Positions 54,647 to 61,755 of a DNA stretch of 64,000 nt are shown one piece after another; positions within the stretch are counted from its first letter, which is position 1; every line of letters begins with the position of its first letter. Location of the stretch: positions 124,001 to 188,000 of the forward strand of contig JAIOPG010000005.1 in assembly GCA_021414025.1 (NCBI GenBank), read 5' to 3'. The notes beneath the pieces were generated by a model. The model ran no database searches. It was not told the origin of the DNA and was given only the letters and a program-made list of their open reading frames with translations. This stretch comes from Planctomycetota bacterium (GTDB lineage: Bacteria > Planctomycetota > Phycisphaerae > Phycisphaerales > SM1A02). The translations under genes and the position numbers were made by a program.

Positions 54647-55539
54647 TGATCCCCACCAAAAACCGACGTCGAGATCTGATGGTCGCCGTCGAGTCGATTG
54701 AGAAGCAGCTGCGCCGGGCGGACGAACTGGTCGTGGTGGATCAAAGCACCGAGCCTCTTGATCGCGATGATCTTGCGCGTTGCGACCATGTGGCGGGAAC
54801 TGCGGGATCGTTGGTTTACATTCATGACACCCACATCTCCGGACTCATTCATGCCAAGCATGTCGGCTCCCGGCGGGCCACCGGCGACATCGTCTGCTTT
54901 CTTGAGGATGACATCGTGCTGGAACCCGAGTACCTGGCCCAGATCGAGGCTTCCTTTCGCGGCGACGCGGGCATGCAGGGCGCTTCCGGCGTGGTGACCA
55001 ACACGCCGAGGCCCGGCAGCGCGTATGTGTTCTTCCACGAGCTGTTCCACCGCGGCGTCTTCGACGACCCCCGGCCGCGGGTGTATGGCAATCTGGAGCG
55101 GTTGAAATCGGATCCGAACCGCTCCCGCCTGATTCCGTCACATGCACTTTCGGGCGGCATCTCCGCATGGCGGCGGGGCGTCTTTGAGCGCGTGCCCTTC
55201 GACCTCGCCACCGGCTTCCACATGCTCGAGGACATCGACTTCTCCACGCGGGTGCAGCGGGAATACGGCCCCTGCCTCTACATCAATCCGCGGGCGCGAC
55301 TGGCGCACCACTTCGCCCCCGCAGGCCGCGACACCTACGGGCGGCGCGAGTCGCGCAAGGTGCAGGAGTTCTTCAAGTTCCACCGCAAGCACCGGCGCGA
55401 TTGGCGCGACTCGGTGGCGCTGGCGTGGCTGCTGCTGGGCATCGGTCTGTCGAGTGCGGCCTTCTCGCTGCGCCACCTCACCTTCAAGCCCATCGTCGGC
55501 TTCTTCTCCGGCATCCGCGCCGGGATGCGCCACGCCTGA
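54631..55539 (+). CDS. family 2 glycosyltransferase
   Basis: 302 aa from ATG 54631, overlapping the polymerase gene by 16 bases. RISVVIPTKNRRRDL starts the GT-A fold; FLEDDIVLEPEY carries the metal-binding ED D and FHMLEDIDFSTRVQREYG the catalytic region. C-terminal ~60 residues contain one hydrophobic segment. Adds a sugar to the growing glycan; donor unknown. Confidence 0.88.
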   Translation: MRISVVIPTKNRRRDLMVAVESIEKQLRRADELVVVDQSTEPLDRDDLARCDHVAGTAGSLVYIHDTHISGLIHAKHVGSRRATGDIVCFLEDDIVLEPEYLAQIEASFRGDAGMQGASGVVTNTPRPGSAYVFFHELFHRGVFDDPRPRVYGNLERLKSDPNRSRLIPSHALSGGISAWRRGVFERVPFDLATGFHMLEDIDFSTRVQREYGPCLYINPRARLAHHFAPAGRDTYGRRESRKVQEFFKFHRKHRRDWRDSVALAWLLLGIGLSSAAFSLRHLTFKPIVGFFSGIRAGMRHA

Positions 55540-55587
55540 CGCGCCCGCGCCGCAACATGCTGCGGCACTTTTGACGACAATCCCCCC

Positions 55588-56529
55588 ATGCCTCAGACCC
55601 CACCCCGCATCGTCGCCCTGACCGGAGCCACCGGATTCATCGGTGTCACGCTGGTGCGGGCGCTGGTGGAGCGCGGCGACGAGGTGCGGATCCTCAGCCG
55701 CCGTCTGCGCGATTCTTCCGGCATCTTTCACGGGGTGAAATGGTTCCAGGGGGATCTCCGTCATCCCGTCGACCCGGCGTTTCTGGAGGGCGTCGACACG
55801 CTCTTCCATTTGGCGGCCGAGCTTCGCGACCCCGAACGAATGCAGGAGGTGAATGTGCTTGGCACCGAGCACCTGCTCGAAGCCGCCGATGACCGCGTCC
55901 GCCGCTGGATCCAGTTGAGCAGCGTGGGCGTGTATGGCCCGCCGTCGGGTCGGGTCGTCGACGAGAAGACACCGCCCGTTCCCGGCAACGAATATGAGCG
56001 GACCAAGCTCGCCTCCGACCGGCTGGTCGAGGCGGCGAGCCGGATCTCCGGCATGGAGTTCGCCATCCTGCGCCCCTCGAACGTCGTCGGCGTCGGGATG
56101 CAGAATGGATCGGTCTTCGCGCTGATCGACGCCGTGCGGCGCGGACGCTTCGTCCACATCGGTCCGCGCGGATCGATTGCCACCTACGTCCACGTCGATG
56201 ACGTGGTCCGCGCGCTGCTGGCTTGCCGCGACGCGCCGACCGGCCGCGTCTACAACATTTCCAGCGACTGTGCGTGGGAGCAACTGATCGACCGCATCGC
56301 TCAGCTGGTCGAAGTCCGGCCGCCGCGGCTCCGGTTGCCCGCGTGGCCGCTGCGACTTCTGGTGCGCGCACTGGAGGGTCGCATGCAACTGCCCATCACC
56401 GGCGGCCGCCTGGCGGCGCTGACCAACCGCACGCACTATCCGTCGGACCGGATCGTGCGCGAATTGGGATTCACCTTCGTGCGGCCGATGCCCGACTCCA
56501 TCGCGGACCTTGTGGGGGTAAGGCCGTGA
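55588..56529 (+). CDS. NAD-dependent epimerase/dehydratase
   Basis: 313 aa extended SDR. NAD loop GATGFIG (13-19) and YERTK (Tyr136, Lys140) with Ser111-Ser112 before. It resembles the WbpP/UDP-glucose 4-epimerase-like reductases that reduce the 4-keto group of nucleotide sugars (for example in GNE or QuiNAc synthesis). It is followed by GT4 and PglC-like genes, as in initiating-sugar pathways. Overlaps the next gene as GTGA. Confidence 0.85.
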   Translation: MPQTPPRIVALTGATGFIGVTLVRALVERGDEVRILSRRLRDSSGIFHGVKWFQGDLRHPVDPAFLEGVDTLFHLAAELRDPERMQEVNVLGTEHLLEAADDRVRRWIQLSSVGVYGPPSGRVVDEKTPPVPGNEYERTKLASDRLVEAASRISGMEFAILRPSNVVGVGMQNGSVFALIDAVRRGRFVHIGPRGSIATYVHVDDVVRALLACRDAPTGRVYNISSDCAWEQLIDRIAQLVEVRPPRLRLPAWPLRLLVRALEGRMQLPITGGRLAALTNRTHYPSDRIVRELGFTFVRPMPDSIADLVGVRP

Positions 56530-57692
56530 GCCCTCCCGCCGGCGACGCGAGAGCCCGGATTTGCATCGTGGCGGCGGCGCCCATGACGGTCAACGCCTTC
56601 ATGACGCAGCACATCGTCGCGCTCTCGCAGCGATACCGCGTCACCATCGCCTTGAATGGAAGTTCGGATCAACTCCGTCCGGAGTTGCGTCACATTCCGC
56701 TGGTCACGATCCCGATCGCCCGGCCGATCGCGCCGATCCGGGACTTCCTCGCCCTGGCGGCGCTGTGGCGGCTGCTGCGCCGCGAGCGCTTCGACATCGT
56801 CCATTCCATCTCACCCAAGGCCGGACTGATCGCCATGGTCGCGGGGCGCCTGGCCCGCGTGCCGATTCGAATCCATTGGTTCACGGGGCAGGTCTGGGCG
56901 ACCCGGCGCGGTTTGATGCGGACGCTGATCAAGTCGATGGATTGTGTCACCGCGCGCTGCGCCACCCACCTGCTGGCGGACAGCCGCTCGCAGGCGGAGT
57001 TCCTGGTCGCCGAGGGCGTGGCGAAAAGGAATCGCATCAAAGTGCTTGCCGCCGGATCGGTTTGCGGCGTCGACCTGTCGCGCTTCCGCCCGGACCCGAA
57101 GGCGCGATCCAAGGTGAGGGTCGAACATGACCTTCCGGGCGACGCGGTGGTTGCGCTCTTCATCGGTCGTGTGACGCGCGACAAGGGCATCGGCGAGCTG
57201 GCCACGGCGTTCCTGGGCGCGGCCAAGGCCTGTCCGAAATTGCATCTGGTGGTGGTCGGCCCCGACGAGGATGGAATGGAAACCGCCGCCCGCGCCACGC
57301 TCGCACCGGTGATCGACCGGCTCCGCTGGATCGGCTTCACCGCCAAGCCCGAGGAATTCATGGCCGCGGCGGACTTCTTCGTGCTGCCGAGTTACCGCGA
57401 AGGTTTCGGTTCCGTCGTGATCGAGGCGGCCGCGTGCGGAATTCCCAGCATCGGCTCCGACATCTACGGAGTGCGCGACGCGATCGCCGATGGCGAGACG
57501 GGCTTGCTGGTTCGCGTCGGCAGTGCGGAGGATCTCCAGGCCGCGATGAAACAGCTGGCACTGGACGAGCGCGGACGACAGGCGATGGGAGAGCGGGCGC
57601 TGGGCCGCGTCGCCCTGCATTTCCGCCAGGAGATGCTGGTCGACGCGCTCCAGGAGTACTACGGCCGCCTGCCGGCGCCTGCGTTACGCTGA
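56526..57692 (+). CDS. family 4 glycosyltransferase
   Basis: 388 aa from GTG 56526. GT-B fold: N-terminal ICIVAAAPMTVNAFM, SPKAGLIAMVAGRLARVPIRIHWFTGQ (near 95-120, as in PglA/WcfD-like enzymes), and the C-terminal nucleotide-sugar site SYREGFGSVVIEAAACGIP with the family Glu-x7-Glu. Its neighbours (epimerase before, PglC-like after) match the common order for the transferase adding the second sugar. Confidence 0.9.
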   Translation: MSPPAGDARARICIVAAAPMTVNAFMTQHIVALSQRYRVTIALNGSSDQLRPELRHIPLVTIPIARPIAPIRDFLALAALWRLLRRERFDIVHSISPKAGLIAMVAGRLARVPIRIHWFTGQVWATRRGLMRTLIKSMDCVTARCATHLLADSRSQAEFLVAEGVAKRNRIKVLAAGSVCGVDLSRFRPDPKARSKVRVEHDLPGDAVVALFIGRVTRDKGIGELATAFLGAAKACPKLHLVVVGPDEDGMETAARATLAPVIDRLRWIGFTAKPEEFMAAADFFVLPSYREGFGSVVIEAAACGIPSIGSDIYGVRDAIADGETGLLVRVGSAEDLQAAMKQLALDERGRQAMGERALGRVALHFRQEMLVDALQEYYGRLPAPALR

Positions 57693-57697
57693 TCTCC

Positions 57698-58330
57698 ATG
57701 AAGCGGCTCTTTGACCTTCTCGCCTCGCTGATCCTGCTGATCGTGCTGGTTCCGGTGCTTGCGATCGTGGCGATCCTGGTTCGATGGCGGCTGGGCGCGC
57801 CGATTCTCTTTTCGCAGAAACGCGCCGGCCGTGACGGCAAAATTTTCACGCTTCACAAATTCCGCACCATGCGATTGACTCGCGCCGGCGAGGATGAACT
57901 CGCCAGCGACGCCCTGCGACAGACCCCTCTCGGTCGCTTCCTGCGCGCCTCCAGCCTCGACGAACTGCCGACGCTCTGGAATGTGCTCGTGGGCGAGATG
58001 TCGCTCATCGGTCCGCGCCCGCTGTTGCCGGAGTACCTGCCGCTTTACACTGCCGAGCAGATGCGAAGGCACGAGGTCACACCTGGGATCACCGGCTGGG
58101 CGCAGGTCAACGGGCGCAACGCCATCCCCTGGGAGGAGAAGTTCCGGCTGGATGTCTGGTACGTCGACCATCGCACGTTCGGACTTGATCTGAAGATTCT
58201 CTGGCTGACGCTTTGGCGGGTGCTCTCGCGACAGGGCGTCGCGGCCGAGGGTCACGCGACGATGCCGCCCTTCACCGGCGCTTCGCGCTCCGCTGCGGAA
58301 CCAGCGAAAGCGCAGGGTGCGCATCGATGA
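57698..58330 (+). CDS. PglC-like phosphoglycosyl transferase
   Basis: 210 aa, the small monotopic form. One N-terminal re-entrant hydrophobic segment (residues ~7-29), basic FSQKRAGRDGKIF, the catalytic Asp88-Glu89 dyad in SSLDELPTLWNVL, then MSLIGPRPLLPEYLPLY and PGITGWAQVNGRN. Transfers a sugar phosphate from a UDP-sugar to undecaprenyl phosphate to begin the glycan. ATGA overlap with the PglD-like gene. Confidence 0.92.
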   Translation: MKRLFDLLASLILLIVLVPVLAIVAILVRWRLGAPILFSQKRAGRDGKIFTLHKFRTMRLTRAGEDELASDALRQTPLGRFLRASSLDELPTLWNVLVGEMSLIGPRPLLPEYLPLYTAEQMRRHEVTPGITGWAQVNGRNAIPWEEKFRLDVWYVDHRTFGLDLKILWLTLWRVLSRQGVAAEGHATMPPFTGASRSAAEPAKAQGAHR

Positions 58331-58968
58331 GCCGCAAGGGCCTGATCATCGTCGGCGCCAGCGGCCATGGCCGCGAAGTCGCGCACACCTTCCTGCAGGA
58401 TCATCCCGAGAAGGAGTTTGCCGGCTTCCTCGACGACATGCTGGACGAGAAGACCCCCGAGGGATGGCCGGTGCTGGGCAAGGTCGCGGAATGGACGCGA
58501 TGGCCCGATCACGAATTCGTCGTCGGCATCAACGATCCGCGCCTGCGCCGCAAGGTCGTGAGCGCAATGCAGTCGCTCGGAACGCCGCGCTGGGGAAGCG
58601 TGATCCATCCCGGCGTCGCGGTGCACGCTTCGGTCACGATCGGCCACGGTGCAACAATTCTCGGCGGCGTCGAGATGACGGTGAACATCGAGATCGGAAA
58701 ATTCGTCAGCATCAACCGCCTGGCGGCGCTCGGCCACGACTGCGAGCTGGGTGATTTCACTTCGCTCGCGCCGCTGGCGTCCCTGTCGGGCAATGTCTCG
58801 GCGGGTCCCGGCGTCGACATCGGCACCTCCGCCGCCATCCGGCAGCGCCTCACGCTGGGCCGGGGCTGCGGCGTGGGCATGGGCTCGGTCGTCATCGACA
58901 ACGTCCCGGCCAATACACTGGTCGTCGGCAATCCCGCCGACACCCTTCGGGAACTCGATCCTTGGTGA
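58327..58968 (+). CDS. PglD-like UDP-amino-sugar acetyltransferase
   Basis: 213 aa. N-terminal Rossmann-like GASGHGREVAHTF (10-22) and C-terminal left-handed beta-helix (SVIHPGVAVHASVTIGHGATI onward). The acid/base His137 is in LGHDCELGDF, as in PglD, which N-acetylates UDP-4-amino-6-deoxy sugars. Ends PANTLVVGNPAD. Overlaps the aminotransferase start as GTGA. Confidence 0.88.
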   Translation: MSRKGLIIVGASGHGREVAHTFLQDHPEKEFAGFLDDMLDEKTPEGWPVLGKVAEWTRWPDHEFVVGINDPRLRRKVVSAMQSLGTPRWGSVIHPGVAVHASVTIGHGATILGGVEMTVNIEIGKFVSINRLAALGHDCELGDFTSLAPLASLSGNVSAGPGVDIGTSAAIRQRLTLGRGCGVGMGSVVIDNVPANTLVVGNPADTLRELDPW

Positions 58969-60182
58969 AAAAACCCCACAACACCGCCCTGCCCGCCTGG
59001 CCGATCTTCGAGCCCGACGAGCTCGCCGCCGTCGAGGCCGTGCTCCGCTCGGGCCGCGTCAACTACTGGACCGGCGACCAGTGCAAAAAATTCGAGCGCG
59101 CCTGGAGCGACGCCCACGGCGGCGTGCACGCGCTGGCGATGGCCAATGGATCGCTCACGCTGGACGCGGCGATGCGCGCGCTGGACATCGGCGCCGGCGA
59201 CGAGGTGATCGTCAGCCCGCGCAGCTATGTCGCCAGCGCCATGTGCGTCGTGCTCGCCGGAGCCAAGCCGGTCTTCGCCGACGTCGACGCCGACAGCGGC
59301 AACGTGACCGTCGAGAGCATGGAGGCCGTCCGCACCTCGCGCACCAAGGCCTGCATTCCCGTGCACATCGCCGGCTGGCCATGCGACATGCCCGGCATCA
59401 GTTCGTGGGGCGCGAAGCACGGCATTCATGTGATCGAGGATTGCGCCCAGGCCCATGGGGCCGGCATCGATGGACGCGCCATCGGCACCTGGGGAGTCTT
59501 CTCCAGCTGGAGCTTCTGCCAGGACAAGATCATGACCACAGGCGGCGAGGGCGGCATGCTCTGCACGCCCGATCTGCGCCTCTGGAAGAAGGCGTGGCAA
59601 TTCGCCCAGCACGGCAAGGACTACGACCTCTCCCACGCGAAGAGCAGCGAGCTTGGCTTCCGCTGGCTGGTCCGGCACGAGGGCACCAATCTCCGCATGA
59701 CCGAGATGCAGGCGGCGATCGGCCTCTGCCAACTTCGCAAGCTGGATGACTGGGTCGCCCGGCGGGCCCGCAATGCCGCGATCATGCGCGAGGCCTTGGG
59801 AAGCGTGCGCGGACTCCGCGTTCCCGAGACGCCCGAAGGACACGCCCACTATCGGTGCATGGCCTATGCGGTGAAGAGCGAGGCGAAGTCCGGCGAGAGC
59901 CTGGCCAAGCGCCGCAATTCAATGCTCTCGGCCCTGGCCCAGGCGAACCTGCCGGCGAGCGTGGGCTCCTGCTCCGAGGTCTACCGCGAACCGATCTTCG
60001 CTGAGCATGGCCTGGCGCCCAAGAGCCCGCTGCCGGTGGCGCATGCGCTGGGCGAATCCAGCCTTGCCTTCCTGGTGCACCACACGATCGATGAGATGTC
60101 GATGCACCGGCATGCGGCCGAGGTGCGCGACGCATTGCAGTCGGTCGACGCGGTTCAGTCCGGGTCGCTACGGCGCGGCTGA
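58965..60182 (+). CDS. DegT/DnrJ/EryC1/StrS aminotransferase (PglE-like)
   Basis: 405 aa from GTG 58965 (GTGA overlap); TTG at 58962 is one codon earlier. PLP lysine Lys188 in SFCQDKIMTTGGEGG, Asp of EDCAQAHGA for the pyridine nitrogen. Sugar-4-aminotransferase family. Next to PglC- and PglD-like genes it would make the UDP-4-amino sugar that PglD acetylates, as in bacillosamine synthesis. A membrane dehydratase of the PglF type is not in this window. Confidence 0.88.
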   Translation: MKKPHNTALPAWPIFEPDELAAVEAVLRSGRVNYWTGDQCKKFERAWSDAHGGVHALAMANGSLTLDAAMRALDIGAGDEVIVSPRSYVASAMCVVLAGAKPVFADVDADSGNVTVESMEAVRTSRTKACIPVHIAGWPCDMPGISSWGAKHGIHVIEDCAQAHGAGIDGRAIGTWGVFSSWSFCQDKIMTTGGEGGMLCTPDLRLWKKAWQFAQHGKDYDLSHAKSSELGFRWLVRHEGTNLRMTEMQAAIGLCQLRKLDDWVARRARNAAIMREALGSVRGLRVPETPEGHAHYRCMAYAVKSEAKSGESLAKRRNSMLSALAQANLPASVGSCSEVYREPIFAEHGLAPKSPLPVAHALGESSLAFLVHHTIDEMSMHRHAAEVRDALQSVDAVQSGSLRRG

Positions 60183-60988
60183 TGTCGATGCTTCGCGAAA
60201 TCCTTCCGCTCTTTGTGATGCCATCGGTGATTGTGCCGGCCCTGCTGATTGCGGGGTTCTTCACCAAGAAACGCTGGCCGGTCATTGCGGCGCTGGCGCT
60301 CCTGCTGATCTCGAGCCTGCCCGTGGCCAGCGACGGCCTGATGCGCGCCGTCGAGGGCTATCGTGCGCGGCAGGCGATCGCCGCGGCGCCGGTCGCCGAC
60401 GCCATCGTGGTCCTGAGCCAGGGCGTGCTGGCGGTTCCGGGCGATTCGGGGGCCATGGAGTTCGGCGAGTTCGACCGTTTCCTGGGCGGCTTCGATCTCT
60501 ACCGCGCCGGCAAGGCGCCGCGGCTGATCTTCACGGGCGGCTGGTCTGCCTGGAGCCCGAACACGCCGCTGGTGGGCGATGTGCTGATGTCTCGCGCCCG
60601 CGACTTTGGAATTCCAGGGACGGCGCTCTCGACCACCGGCAAGGTGAGCAACACCGAGCAGGAGGCCTCCGCGGTGGCGACGCTGCTGGGTGCGGCGCCG
60701 ATGTCCACGCCCGGCGATTCTGCGACATCCGCACTTGAGTCCTTCGGAAATGCGCGAGCCGGCGCGCCGCGCATCCTGCTGGTCACTTCCGCCTACCACA
60801 TGGGACGCGCGGAAAAGCTCTTTCGCAAGGCGGGACTCAGCGTGCATTCCTTTCCGGTGGATTTCCAAACGCCGCCCCTCGACGCGATCACTCTGCGATC
60901 GTTCATTCCCAGCGGCGGCGCCCTGCATCAGACCGAGATGGCGCTGCACGAGGTGATGGGCTCGCTCTACGACGCGCTCACGCGCTGA
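60182..60988 (+). CDS. DUF218/YdcF-SanA-like membrane protein
   Basis: 268 aa. ATG 60182 shares one base with the previous stop (TGATG). Two N-terminal membrane helices (~5-27 and 33-48), then a DUF218 domain: ADAIVVLSQG, LIFTGGWS, SNTEQEA and LLVTSAYHMGRAEKLFRKAG. This is the ElyC/SanA family, linked to envelope integrity and undecaprenyl-phosphate use in E. coli. Here it closes the glycan locus. Confidence 0.85.
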   Translation: MSMLREILPLFVMPSVIVPALLIAGFFTKKRWPVIAALALLLISSLPVASDGLMRAVEGYRARQAIAAAPVADAIVVLSQGVLAVPGDSGAMEFGEFDRFLGGFDLYRAGKAPRLIFTGGWSAWSPNTPLVGDVLMSRARDFGIPGTALSTTGKVSNTEQEASAVATLLGAAPMSTPGDSATSALESFGNARAGAPRILLVTSAYHMGRAEKLFRKAGLSVHSFPVDFQTPPLDAITLRSFIPSGGALHQTEMALHEVMGSLYDALTR

Positions 60989-61049
60989 ATCCAGCCGATC
61001 CGCGGCGTCTCTGCGACTTTGACACATCCGCTTCGCATTCGTGCTCGCA

Positions 61050-61547
61050 TCAGCCGCCCTTGGCTCCGCCCCGCGCCCGGAAGCTCTCGCGCGGCGTTTC
61101 CGGAATCACCGTGGGCTTGCTCGGCTTCAATCCCTTGATCTGGGCCGCGTGGCGGAAAATCTCGAAGGTGGTCTCCTGCAGGAACTTCCTGATGTTCACC
61201 TGCGTGGCCACCAGGCTGTCGTGCAGCGCGCAATTCTCTCCCACGCCGCACACGCCGCCACCGAAGGGGCAGAGGTGCGACTTGTTCTCGCGCTCGAAGA
61301 GCTCGAAGACCTGGTGAAACTTGATGTCGATCGGGGGCTTGGCCAGCGCGTAGCCGCCGCCGGGTCCGGTGGATCCCACGACCAGCCCCGCCTGCGAGAG
61401 CGTGGTCAGAATTTTGGCAACCATCGCTTTGGGCAGCGAACGCTCCTGTGCGATTTGCACCGCTGAAAGGCGCGTCTTTCCCCCGTCCCATACCTCGGCC
61501 AGGTAACTCAGGGCGCTGATGGCTCTTTCGGTTTGCTTTCCATACAT
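61050..61547 (-). CDS. Rrf2-family transcriptional regulator, probable Fe-S sensor
   Basis: 165 aa. Winged helix (~1-75) with VQIAQERSLPKAMVAKILTTLSQAGLV and the wing GPGGGYALAK. Cys93, Cys100 and Cys106 (C-x6-C-x5-C) fit the three-cysteine cluster ligands of IscR/NsrR/RsrR-type sensors. AGAAGGA lies 7 bases before the ATG. Divergent from the ccoNO oxidase gene, so it probably controls oxidase expression in response to oxygen, nitric oxide or iron status; that control is inferred from position. Confidence 0.88.
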   Translation of the reverse strand: MYGKQTERAISALSYLAEVWDGGKTRLSAVQIAQERSLPKAMVAKILTTLSQAGLVVGSTGPGGGYALAKPPIDIKFHQVFELFERENKSHLCPFGGGVCGVGENCALHDSLVATQVNIRKFLQETTFEIFRHAAQIKGLKPSKPTVIPETPRESFRARGGAKGG

Positions 61548-61628
61548 GTGCTGTTCCTTCTGAGGTCACGATTCCGGACAAAGGCTCGCTAATCGCCGGG
61601 GATCAAAAAAGTTTTCGAGGAAGCAAGG

Positions 61629-61657
61629 TTGAAGTTAGATAACGATATTAGTATCTT
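61629..61657 (+). promoter_or_regulatory. candidate promoter of the ccoNO gene
   Basis: TTGAAG (61629-61634), a 17-base spacer and TATCTT (61652-61657) match sigma70 hexamers at four of six each. It lies in a stretch (about 61620-61700) far richer in A and T than anything else in the window, about 100 bases before the ccoNO start. A near-palindrome TTAGATA...TATCTTAA (61635-61659) overlaps the promoter and could be the Rrf2 site. Confidence 0.4.
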
Positions 61658-61675
61658 AAATTAGAGTATAGTCAA

Positions 61676-61689
61676 GGATATCAATATCC
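61676..61689. promoter_or_regulatory. perfect inverted repeat, possible regulator site
   Basis: GGATAT-CA-ATATCC is a perfect 6-2-6 inverted repeat between the divergent Rrf2 and ccoNO genes, downstream of the candidate ccoNO promoter. No T-run follows, so it is not a terminator. It could bind the Rrf2 protein or an FNR-type regulator, though it lacks the TTGAT-N4-ATCAA FNR consensus. Confidence 0.35.
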
Positions 61690-61755
61690 GCAATTCGTTT
61701 ACTGCGAACTTCACGGTGAAATCAACGACTTTCATTCGAAATTGGAGATCCAAGA

